Below, piece by piece: positions 27,802-35,805 of a stretch of DNA of 64,000 bases. The stretch is from NCBI RefSeq assembly GCF_002220865.2, contig NZ_NHRJ02000002.1, positions 62,001 to 126,000 on the forward strand, in the 5' to 3' direction. The DNA is from Paenibacillus xerothermodurans. Its GTDB lineage: Bacteria > Bacillota > Bacilli > Paenibacillales > NBRC-103111. Both the position numbers and the translations under genes were made by a program. Positions within the stretch are counted from its first letter, which is position 1. Each line of letters opens with the position of its first letter. The notes beneath the pieces were generated by a model. That model searched no databases and was not told the DNA's origin. It saw only the letters and a list, made by a program, of their open reading frames with translations.

Positions 27802-28833
27802 TCAATAGGGGGTCCACCGTAGTGTCTTGGCTTTTTCATAACGCTCATTCACATACGACCAATTGACGACATTCCACCAGGCATCAATATAATCCCTTCT
27901 CCTATTCTGATACTTCAAATAGTACGCGTGCTCCCACACGTCCAGCACCAGCAAGGGAACTACGTCCCATTGCGACAGGTTTTGGTGTTTTTCCGCCTGC
28001 AGTATTTCCAATCTGTGCGACCGTGGCGACCATACGAGAATCGCCCAGCCGTTGCCTTGGACTTTCTCCGCTGCAGCGCTGAAGTGGTTCTTAAACGCTG
28101 AAAAAGAACCAAAATCCTGCTCTATTTGATCACGCAGGGCTCCTGTCGGTTCACCGCCTCCTTCCGGCGTCATGTTATACCAGAAAATGGTGTGCAGGTA
28201 GTGTCCGGCACCATGGAAAGCGGCCTCGCGCTCCCAATATGCAATCAGCTCGAAATCCCCGCTTTTACGCGCCTTTTGCATCATTTTCTCCGCTTTATTT
28301 AAACCTTCCACATACGTTTTATGATGTTTATCATGATGAAGCCGCATCGTTTGCTCATCGATATAAGGTTCCAGCGCATTATAGGCATATGGCAGAGGGG
28401 GCAATGTGTGTCCCCCGATGGGCACAGGGCGCATCGACTCCGCATTTTCAATCCTGATGCTTGATTCGGTTTCCGGTCTATCCTCTGTTGCAATGATGGG
28501 GGAAGCCTGTGAAATCGATGCTGCAGTTGGTGTATGTTTGGTAAAAGGGTAGTGTTGGATGAAGTGAATAAAACCGCTGTTTAACACATGGCTTTGCGAC
28601 AGTAATTGCTGCAACAGGTGGGGACTATGAGCTGTTGGTTTATCCCGGACGTTTCTTACCTTACTTTCCAAATCCCGAAATGCGTATTCCCAGCTATCTA
28701 ACAGCTCGTTTCGTCCATATGAAAGCTGTGCCACTCTTAAACGGGATACATAACCAGCCCCGCGTGCACACCATTCTATGATACTTTGGTATGCTTGCTG
28801 TAGATTTGAAGCCGTCCAGCCGTAGTTTCTCAA
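27802..28833 (-). CDS. Fe/Mn superoxide dismutase with N-terminal extension
   Basis: A 343-residue protein whose C-terminal 200 residues are a complete Fe/Mn SOD: LPPLPYAYNALEPYIDEQTM, the ligands in RLHHDKHHKTYV and YLHTIFW, then GWAILVW and LDVWEHAYYLKYQ. The first 140 residues are a helical extension of the sort seen on Bacillus SodF-type proteins; no signal peptide is present. I start at TTG 28833, with GAGGAG upstream; the GTG at 28848 lies within that site. The extension's role is unknown. Confidence 0.88.
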   Translation of the reverse strand: MRNYGWTASNLQQAYQSIIEWCARGAGYVSRLRVAQLSYGRNELLDSWEYAFRDLESKVRNVRDKPTAHSPHLLQQLLSQSHVLNSGFIHFIQHYPFTKHTPTAASISQASPIIATEDRPETESSIRIENAESMRPVPIGGHTLPPLPYAYNALEPYIDEQTMRLHHDKHHKTYVEGLNKAEKMMQKARKSGDFELIAYWEREAAFHGAGHYLHTIFWYNMTPEGGGEPTGALRDQIEQDFGSFSAFKNHFSAAAEKVQGNGWAILVWSPRSHRLEILQAEKHQNLSQWDVVPLLVLDVWEHAYYLKYQNRRRDYIDAWWNVVNWSYVNERYEKAKTLRWTPY

Positions 28834-29041
28834 ATGATCACTCCTCACTTAAATCCATATAACCTACCTTATGCTGGTGAATGCCCATGGGTGCAGGCAC
28901 TTGCCGCCGCGGTACTGTCGAGTCGGACCTGTGCGTTGGTTTCAATAAGTTTGTTCAGCGTACCAATGCCGACGTATAAATTAACTGTCGCTCCGGCCAG
29001 TATTCAAGTCTTGCTGCCTGGAGCGGCATTAATACCTGGCG
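28834..29041. other. Intergenic stretch without a recognised gene
   Basis: About 210 bases. The minus strand from about 29003 to 28869 is open (AGATVNLYVGIGTLNKLIE...) and looks protein-like but has no start or ribosome binding site. I do not recognise it; it could be gene debris. Confidence 0.35.
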
Positions 29042-29065
29042 AAAAAAAACCACGCTTCACGTGGT
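29042..29065 (-). terminator. Terminator (minus strand), distal
   Basis: ACCACG-tgaag-CGTGGT followed by eight T on the minus strand. It is a second stop signal about 50 bases beyond the next one. Confidence 0.75.
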
Positions 29066-29092
29066 CACAATGAGGATAATTTCCTTAGTGAT

Positions 29093-29119
29093 CAAAAAGA
29101 GCCACCATCCCTTGGTGGC
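29093..29119 (-). terminator. Terminator of the ABC-YesMN operon
   Basis: GCCACCA-aggga-TGGTGGC followed by TCTTTTT on the minus strand. It lies downstream of the histidine kinase gene. Confidence 0.8.
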
Positions 29120-29292
29120 TGGACTTGTATCACTTATCTGGCGTGACAGGTCCGGTGCTTCACCTGTCGACGCGCAGCTCACAAAACCGGAGCCCGAAAG
29201 CCCTGGACGACGCTCGAGTTTTATCCGATTTAAATAATGCACATGTACACTGTCACCAGGGATATTTCATAGCCCGTTCCCTTTGTTCGCTG

Positions 29293-31119
29293 CTATATAT
29301 TAGCAATTCCCTCCGCTGCAGAACCCGCGCCCTGCTGTAACGGCAGCCTAACCCGGATGACCGTGCCTCTGCCATACTCGCTTTCAACAGTGAGACCGTA
29401 CGACGCGCCGTAATGTAGCTGTATCCTCTGGTGCACGTTCCTAAGTCCGAAGCCACCACCGCTGTTACCCAAGTGAGCCTGGACATCAGAAAGCTCGTGC
29501 AGAGAATTAGATGCCTTCGACTTCAAGTGCATTAAGTTAATGTCGCCGTCCTCAAGAGACAGGAGGTTGCGCACTGCCTCGACCTGCTGCTCTGGCATGC
29601 CTGCCCCGTTATCCTTCACGGTCAATACAATATGATTGCTATCAAGGACGGCAGACACTGCAACAAAACCTGGCCGGCCGCTCTTCCGGATTCCATGGTT
29701 AATGCTATTCTCAACCAACGGCTGCAGCAGGAATTTGATCATACCGCAGCTGCTGATCGTCTGATCCATGTTGACATCCCACCTCAATTGATCGCCAAAC
29801 CGGATTCCCTGAATTTTTAGATAGTAGCTCACATGCTGAATCTCATCATGAACGGAGATGAGTTCTTTCCCTTGGTTGAGCCCGATGCGGAACAGCCGCG
29901 ACAGGGAGGTGACAATGTCGGCGATTCGCCTATCATCGTACTTTCGCGCCAACATGTTGACCGAATCCAAAGCATTATACAAGAAATGCGGATTGATCTG
30001 ATATTCCAATGTACGCAGCTGAAGTCTCCTGAGCTTTGCTTCCTCTTCGCGGTTTTTCTCCACCAGTGCCACGATTTCATCTGACATCCGGTTTAGTGTT
30101 GCGGCCAACTGCCCAACTTCGTCGTGGCGCATCACCGGTACTTTAAGGCCGAGGAGCCCGCCGCCCACCTGCTTCATAGCATTTTGCACGACCCGCAGCG
30201 GTCTTGTGATTCGATTGGAAATAAACACCACCATCATCACGCTGTAAACGATCAGGGCCACCGAAACAAAAATAACCGCTACCAGAATGGGGCGGATCGG
30301 TGCATAAATCTCTTCCTCAGCCACCCATGTTGTGAGCTGCCAGTCCTGATTGCGCACAGCGGTATAGGCGTGCTTGCCATCGTCCAGCTGAACGATGCCG
30401 TAGCTTGTTGCATGTCCCGCACCATCGACCCCGGTCATTGCCTTAACTATGCTACGGTCCGACGTGGAAATGCGGATTCCCCAGAAGTCTGTCAGGGCAA
30501 ATTGCTGCCCCCTCTCTAGTGTGAATTGCTCATAAATACTTAGGAGCTCCTGCCGATCCAGAACAATAAACAGGTATCCTATTCCATGATTCAAATCGTA
30601 CTGGTTGTCGTTAATCCGGCGGTACAGCACAATCGTTTGGTCAATCCATTCGCTGCTCCACGCCGGGTAGCCGTCCAACCGGTCGGCAGTGTCACGCTTG
30701 GATTGCATGTATTCGAACATAGCGGCATCCGGCTTGGTACCATAGCTGTTGAAGCTGCTGTCCATCACATAGATCGCGCGGCAATTGTCCGTTGTTTCAG
30801 CATATGAGATCAACCGGTCCCGCAGCTCACTGCGCAGGCTGAGATGTTGCGCAGTCTGCTGCCATTGCTCTATCTTAAGAATATGCTGTACCAGAGGGTC
30901 ACCGAAAATGCGAAGCGATAAATTTTCATATGCTTGCCTCCATTCGCCGATCTCTACTGAAAGGACTTGAACGGTTTGGCTCTGGTGTCGGATGTGGTTC
31001 TGCTTCAGATTGGACTGCAGTGTAAGGTAAATATATATCGCGCTAATCAGCAGCGGAATGGTAAGCAAAACGGAAAAAAAGCCGACCATTTGCGCTCGGA
31101 TGGTAGTGGTCTGCCTCAT
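29293..31119 (-). CDS. YesM-type sensor histidine kinase
   Basis: A 608-residue membrane sensor. Residues 10-32 and about 275-302 are membrane helices enclosing an extracellular Cache-like sensing domain. A HAMP domain follows (RITRPLRVVQNAMKQVG). The His_kinase domain carries phospho-acceptor His378 in QINPHFLYNALD, and an HATPase_c domain has DNGAGMP and GGGFGLRNVHQRI. It pairs with the YesN-type regulator encoded just before it; the genes overlap by one base (TAATG). Position at the end of a sugar ABC operon suggests it senses the imported glycan. Confidence 0.93.
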   Translation of the reverse strand: MRQTTTIRAQMVGFFSVLLTIPLLISAIYIYLTLQSNLKQNHIRHQSQTVQVLSVEIGEWRQAYENLSLRIFGDPLVQHILKIEQWQQTAQHLSLRSELRDRLISYAETTDNCRAIYVMDSSFNSYGTKPDAAMFEYMQSKRDTADRLDGYPAWSSEWIDQTIVLYRRINDNQYDLNHGIGYLFIVLDRQELLSIYEQFTLERGQQFALTDFWGIRISTSDRSIVKAMTGVDGAGHATSYGIVQLDDGKHAYTAVRNQDWQLTTWVAEEEIYAPIRPILVAVIFVSVALIVYSVMMVVFISNRITRPLRVVQNAMKQVGGGLLGLKVPVMRHDEVGQLAATLNRMSDEIVALVEKNREEEAKLRRLQLRTLEYQINPHFLYNALDSVNMLARKYDDRRIADIVTSLSRLFRIGLNQGKELISVHDEIQHVSYYLKIQGIRFGDQLRWDVNMDQTISSCGMIKFLLQPLVENSINHGIRKSGRPGFVAVSAVLDSNHIVLTVKDNGAGMPEQQVEAVRNLLSLEDGDINLMHLKSKASNSLHELSDVQAHLGNSGGGFGLRNVHQRIQLHYGASYGLTVESEYGRGTVIRVRLPLQQGAGSAAEGIANI

Positions 31120-32702
31120 TAGTCTCGTGCTCCATGTCCAATTCTGAATTGACTCGGTGTTTCCCCCACATTTTTCTTGAAAAGACTGCTGAAGTAGTGG
31201 GAATTCGCGTAGCCTGCCTTTTCAGCGATCTGATAGCTTTTTAGCCGGGTATGCTTTAACAGTGTCTTTGCTGCCGCCAACCGTTTCTGCGTTAAGTACT
31301 CCACACAAGTCATCCCTGTCGTCTGGTGAAAAATCCTGGATAAGTAGTTCGGAGTCACACAGAGCTGTGCGGCGATGCTGTTAATCGTAAGCTCGGAGTC
31401 GGAAAACCGTTCCTCTATCACTGCTTTGGCTTGATCGATTAAAAGGTTCACCAAGCTGGAATGTTTTTTGTTCTTGCAAGTCACCAACAGTTCGCATAAG
31501 CGTTGGAATAATTCCCGGATGCCTGTGCCTGACTGCGCGTTGATCAGCTCCGTGTAGGTATCATAGAATGGCGGCATACTGTCGCCTATGTCATACTCGT
31601 CCGCAACGCGGTAAATGGACCCCAGCAGTTGAACGAACGCGAGCTTGGTCATCGGCCAGGCGGTACGCTGCTGTGAAAGGGCTGTATAAAAGGGTGTCAG
31701 CAAATTTGGCTGCGCCTCCTCCCGGTACCGTAGGGTGTCCAGGATCGTTTTTTCTTCCGCGTACGGATAGTCTAGGCGTTCCTTTTTCCGGGTAGGAATC
31801 TCTTTGTACCCGATTATCCCCGTTTGATCCATCATGGTCAGTATCTGCGCGGCTTCTTCCGCCTCTCTGGCAGAATGAAAGAGTTCACTCACATCCGGAT
31901 AAGCGCTTCCAATTCCGACGCATCCGTTTAGATCCAGCGTGGTTTCGAAAGACCGCAATACTATCGCCAAACTGTCCGCATTGACTTCACCACGGAACAC
32001 GGCGTGCAGTTGTGAAGGTTCGATGTCGGCTATATGCGCCAATTTCTCATGCATAATCTCTTCGGTGATATTTCGGACGGCGAATTTAATCAGGTTCATG
32101 TTATGGCGCCCATATCGAGTTGCAATTGCATGCATATCCAGCTTGATGACCACGCACGACAGTGACTCAGCGTAAAGCTCGATGTCTAGCTGCTGCATAC
32201 GTGCCCGGATTGCCTCCTCTCCCCTGAGTGAGCCAGACAACAATTCTACCCAAAATTGTTCAGTGATAACAGGCTTGTATTCTCGCAGCCGCTGCTTCGC
32301 CTGCTCGCTCCACTTATTTGCGGTGCGCTCACTTATGATTTCATCCACAACGGCACTCACCGCTTCTTGCAGTTCCTCCGGGAAGATGGGTTTCACCATA
32401 TACCTCGCCACACCGATCTCAATCGCTTCTTGGGCGCATTCGAACTTCTCATGGCCGGTTAAAATGATGAAGCGGATGCCCGGATGTTCCGCCCTGACGG
32501 TTCTGGCAAACTCAATACCCGACATGACCGGCATGTAAATATCTGTAATGATCAAATCCGGCGGCTGTAGACGGATTAACTCAATCGCCCGGGCGGCATG
32601 GGGGGCCTCAGCCCACTCATCGAACCCTGCCGCTTTCCAATCGATTAACGTGCGCAGTCCTTCCCGGATGATTTCCTCATCATCCACACACATAATCCGC
32701 AT
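31119..32702 (-). CDS. YesN-type response regulator (REC + AraC helix-turn-helix)
   Basis: A 527-residue regulator. Residues 1-120 are a receiver domain with phospho-acceptor Asp54 (LIITDIYMPVMSG). The middle is a degenerate nucleotide-cyclase-like region (FETTLDLNGCVGIGSAYPDVSELFHSA, in part). The last 100 residues are an AraC-type double helix-turn-helix (TINSIAAQLCVTPNYLSRIFHQ, KSYQIAEKAGYANSHYFSSLFKK). It starts at ATG 32702 with GGGAGG upstream; an ATG nine codons earlier is unlikely. It probably activates its own operon and perhaps other glycan genes nearby. Confidence 0.92.
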   Translation of the reverse strand: MRIMCVDDEEIIREGLRTLIDWKAAGFDEWAEAPHAARAIELIRLQPPDLIITDIYMPVMSGIEFARTVRAEHPGIRFIILTGHEKFECAQEAIEIGVARYMVKPIFPEELQEAVSAVVDEIISERTANKWSEQAKQRLREYKPVITEQFWVELLSGSLRGEEAIRARMQQLDIELYAESLSCVVIKLDMHAIATRYGRHNMNLIKFAVRNITEEIMHEKLAHIADIEPSQLHAVFRGEVNADSLAIVLRSFETTLDLNGCVGIGSAYPDVSELFHSAREAEEAAQILTMMDQTGIIGYKEIPTRKKERLDYPYAEEKTILDTLRYREEAQPNLLTPFYTALSQQRTAWPMTKLAFVQLLGSIYRVADEYDIGDSMPPFYDTYTELINAQSGTGIRELFQRLCELLVTCKNKKHSSLVNLLIDQAKAVIEERFSDSELTINSIAAQLCVTPNYLSRIFHQTTGMTCVEYLTQKRLAAAKTLLKHTRLKSYQIAEKAGYANSHYFSSLFKKNVGETPSQFRIGHGARD

Positions 32703-32738
32703 GAAATCCCCTCCCGTTGTCCACAACATATAAGCCTG

Positions 32739-33542
32739 TCATTTCACCGCACCTGCCGTGAGTCCCCCGATGATTTTTTCGCTTAAACACACATAAACAA
32801 CAACCGTTGGCACGATCGCTATAATCATTGCCGCAAATGCCTGAGGGTAGTTGGCCTGAAACGTCGTGAGAAAAAAACGGATAGCGACCTGTAGCGTTCG
32901 AGTGCCCTCGCTCTGGGTGAGCAGATTCGCAAACAGCAGTTCATTCCACGCCGTGATCATCAGAAAGATGGAGGCTGTCACAATACCAGGGTAACTCACA
33001 GGTAGAATAATCTGCCAAAAATTCGCATGAATGCCGGCACCATCGATGAAAGCAGCCTCTGTGATTTCATATGGTATGGAGTCCATGTAATTTTTGATGA
33101 TAAACACGCTCAAAGGCAGCGACACGCCTGCGTAAACCAGTGCGACACCGAAAAGCTGATCGTATAAGCCAAGCCAATTCACAATGTAATAGTAAGGTAC
33201 CATGAAAGCGTTGGTCGGGATCAACACGCCGAGCGTCAGGAATATGAACCAGCCCGATTTCCACTTGAACATATAATTAAAAATATAGGAGGCGAGCGCC
33301 GCGGCCACCAGAGCCAGGATCGTCGACACCACGGCAACGAACGTAGAATTATACAGGTACAAGGCGAACGGATGGGCTGATAACACAGCTTCGTAGTTAG
33401 TAGTGACCCATTTTGCAGGAAGTCCGAACGGATTGGAGAATAGATCGCGGTTCGTTTTGAACGACGCGGTGGCGAGCCAGAGAAACGGTACAACCATAAT
33501 CGCTGTGAATCCAACGATGACACACCATTTAATCAGTCTCAT
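32739..33542 (-). CDS. Carbohydrate ABC transporter permease (MalG/AraQ type)
   Basis: A 267-residue inner-membrane permease with about six helices. The EAA loop contacting the ATPase is ITEAAFIDGAGIHANFWQIILP, and the C-terminus GLTAGAVK is typical of the family. Its ATG overlaps the preceding permease stop by four bases (ATGA). No ATPase is encoded in the operon, so it presumably uses a shared MsmX-like ATPase. Confidence 0.93.
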   Translation of the reverse strand: MRLIKWCVIVGFTAIMVVPFLWLATASFKTNRDLFSNPFGLPAKWVTTNYEAVLSAHPFALYLYNSTFVAVVSTILALVAAALASYIFNYMFKWKSGWFIFLTLGVLIPTNAFMVPYYYIVNWLGLYDQLFGVALVYAGVSLPLSVFIIKNYMDSIPYEITEAAFIDGAGIHANFWQIILPVSYPGIVTASIFLMITAWNELLFANLLTQSEGTRTLQVAIRFFLTTFQANYPQAFAAMIIAIVPTVVVYVCLSEKIIGGLTAGAVK

Positions 33543-34411
33543 GCAGCTTCTCTCCTCTCTCTCAGACGAATCAAACCAAACACGGCACCCATAATGATCA
33601 GTCCAAACAGGATGGTGAGCAGACCTGCGGCCATGGATACGCCGTAACGGTTTGCGGTGACCATCTCTTTGTACATATACAGAGACATATTCATGGTTGA
33701 GTTAACCGGTCCCCCTCCGGTCATTAAGAACGGATATTCGAACATCCTGAGGCAAAATGCCACATTAAACAAGATGTTCATCGCGAACGTTCTCTTCAGC
33801 AGCGGCATCGTTATGTAGTAGTCTTTTTGCAGCCCGGTCGCGCCGTCAAGGTCCGCTGCCTCATACAAATCCGGGGAAATCGAAGTGATCTGCGTGAGAA
33901 AAACGACCATCGTAAAGCCGACATACAGTATAAACGGCAGTTGATTCGCAAACAATGCTGTGTCCGGGTCACTCAGCCATGCCCGCGTCAGATCTCCCAA
34001 GCCCACCGCTTTGAACAGATTGTTGAGTATCCCGAGTTTCACGTGGAGTACGAAGTACCATAAGAACGCGAGCGCGGTGGTAGAAATGACGTTCGGGAGA
34101 AAAAACAACGTTCGGAAAAACTTCCAGCCCTTGGGACGTTGCGCAAGCACCAGAGCCAGCAGCAGGCCTACGGGGACGTGAAGAAAGATGGCGGACAGGA
34201 TCCACATCAGCGTGTTCCGTAGTGATTTTTTGAACACGGGGTCGTGCAACAAATGGTTGAAATTGTCCCAGCCGACAAAAGTCATTGCTCCAAGTCCGTT
34301 CCATTCGTAAAAGCTCACATAGCCTGCAAAAAGCATCGGAAATACGAAAAACACGACGGTGAACGCCACGGCCGGAAGTGAGTACAACAATACATAACGA
34401 TGTGAAATCAT
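33539..34411 (-). CDS. Carbohydrate ABC transporter permease (MalF/LacF type)
   Basis: A 290-residue permease forming the channel with the following gene's product. The EAA-like loop is LYEAADLDGATGLQKDYYITMP. It starts at ATG 34411 with AAAGGAG ten bases upstream. It lies 50 bases after the binding-protein gene. Confidence 0.93.
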   Translation of the reverse strand: MISHRYVLLYSLPAVAFTVVFFVFPMLFAGYVSFYEWNGLGAMTFVGWDNFNHLLHDPVFKKSLRNTLMWILSAIFLHVPVGLLLALVLAQRPKGWKFFRTLFFLPNVISTTALAFLWYFVLHVKLGILNNLFKAVGLGDLTRAWLSDPDTALFANQLPFILYVGFTMVVFLTQITSISPDLYEAADLDGATGLQKDYYITMPLLKRTFAMNILFNVAFCLRMFEYPFLMTGGGPVNSTMNMSLYMYKEMVTANRYGVSMAAGLLTILFGLIIMGAVFGLIRLRERREAA

Positions 34412-34461
34412 CTAATAGGCGCTCCTTTCGTTATAATGCTTAGCCCTGCAATGCCCGCGAT

Positions 34462-35748
34462 CTATTTATTGGCGGCATCAAGCCGATGCGCGAATTCCTG
34501 GGGACTAAGCTGCTGCAAAAACAGCCCTTCCAGCAACGCAGGCAGCTGCGCAATCGCCGTTGGTTTTAGCACTCTCACAATCTGGATCAGGCTTTCCGGG
34601 GCTTCGTTGCCCATCTGGATAAAGGAGCCAAGCGCTTCGCCAGAAGAATTCATTTCCTCCTCGGATAAATTCATTTTGGTGGACAACAGAATTTTCCCTT
34701 GTAAAGTGAGCTGCTTGGAGCTTTCCTCCGACGTCAGATACTTCATAAAGTCGACCACTGCTTGTTCTTTTTCTTTCGACGCCTGCTTTCCTGCCGACCA
34801 TGGCGTGTAGGTATCTGTCACAATGAAACCTGGCTTTGCCTTGCCGTCGTTGAACGTGGGACCCGGAGCTACACCGTATGAGTTCAGCTGCTGCGGATCT
34901 AGTGATCCGATCAACCATGGGCCGTCAATGATCATCGCCGTATTACCGAGCACAAAATGATTAGAACTTACGGCATAGTTTGCACCAAGGGCATCCTCTG
35001 TCGTGTACTCGAATAACTTTTCCAAATATTCTGCCGCTTTCACCATTGCCGGCGTAGCCAGAGATTGGCCTACGTCGAATACATTGACACCGTCTGCGCT
35101 GGCAGCAAGATAAGTCAAAGCATTGGTCGTATGCCAAGCGTCATCTGCAGTCATTAATGAAATAGGCGTAATGCCGTGGTCCTTGAGTTTGGCGCAGACT
35201 GCGAAGAACTCATCCCAGTTCGTCGGGAAGTGTTGGATGCCCGCCTTGGCGAAAAGGTCTTTGTTGTAATAAAACAATACGCCGGCTTTTTCAAAAGGCA
35301 GAGTTGTCAACGTGTTGTCTACGGTTAGTGCTTCCAGGTCGTCGGCTTTGAACCGGGATTTCCAGGTTTTATCCAAATGAGGAGTGAAATCCAATAAGTT
35401 GCCGGATTTCTGCCGGGACAGATCGTTTGGGTTAAAATTAAAGTTAAACACATCCGGGGTTTGGTTCGCTGCAATCATTGTTTTCACTTTTTCCTGGTAA
35501 GCGGGCCAATCAGGATTGATATCTACGTTGACCCTAACTTTGTCTCGGTTTTGCTCGTTGTATCTGTCGATCAAATTCTGCAAGACCCTGCCGCGCTCAG
35601 TGTCGGTGCTCCAACTGCTTAAGAGGTTAATTTGCGTTACGTTGGATGCGTTGTTTGGTTGAACGTTGTTGTCTACTCCAGAGCAGCCAGAGACCATTAC
35701 ACCCGCAATGCCTACCGTCAAAGCTGCCGGAATCAATTGCTTTATCAT
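34462..35748 (-). CDS. Sugar ABC transporter substrate-binding lipoprotein
   Basis: A 428-residue extracellular binding protein anchored by a lipid on Cys22 (lipobox VMVSGC). The fold is the extracellular solute-binding family 1 type (INLLSSWSTDTERGRVLQNLIDRYNEQ, GNTAMIIDGPWLIGSL, SAGKQASKEKEQAVVDFMKYL). It delivers an oligosaccharide to the two permeases. It starts at ATG 35748 with GGGAGG upstream. The ligand is unknown. Confidence 0.93.
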   Translation of the reverse strand: MIKQLIPAALTVGIAGVMVSGCSGVDNNVQPNNASNVTQINLLSSWSTDTERGRVLQNLIDRYNEQNRDKVRVNVDINPDWPAYQEKVKTMIAANQTPDVFNFNFNPNDLSRQKSGNLLDFTPHLDKTWKSRFKADDLEALTVDNTLTTLPFEKAGVLFYYNKDLFAKAGIQHFPTNWDEFFAVCAKLKDHGITPISLMTADDAWHTTNALTYLAASADGVNVFDVGQSLATPAMVKAAEYLEKLFEYTTEDALGANYAVSSNHFVLGNTAMIIDGPWLIGSLDPQQLNSYGVAPGPTFNDGKAKPGFIVTDTYTPWSAGKQASKEKEQAVVDFMKYLTSEESSKQLTLQGKILLSTKMNLSEEEMNSSGEALGSFIQMGNEAPESLIQIVRVLKPTAIAQLPALLEGLFLQQLSPQEFAHRLDAANK

Positions 35749-35805
35749 TAGAGAACCTCCCTTTGTATGTTGCGATTGTTGGTGGTGGTGCTTGCCGCAG
35801 CAATG

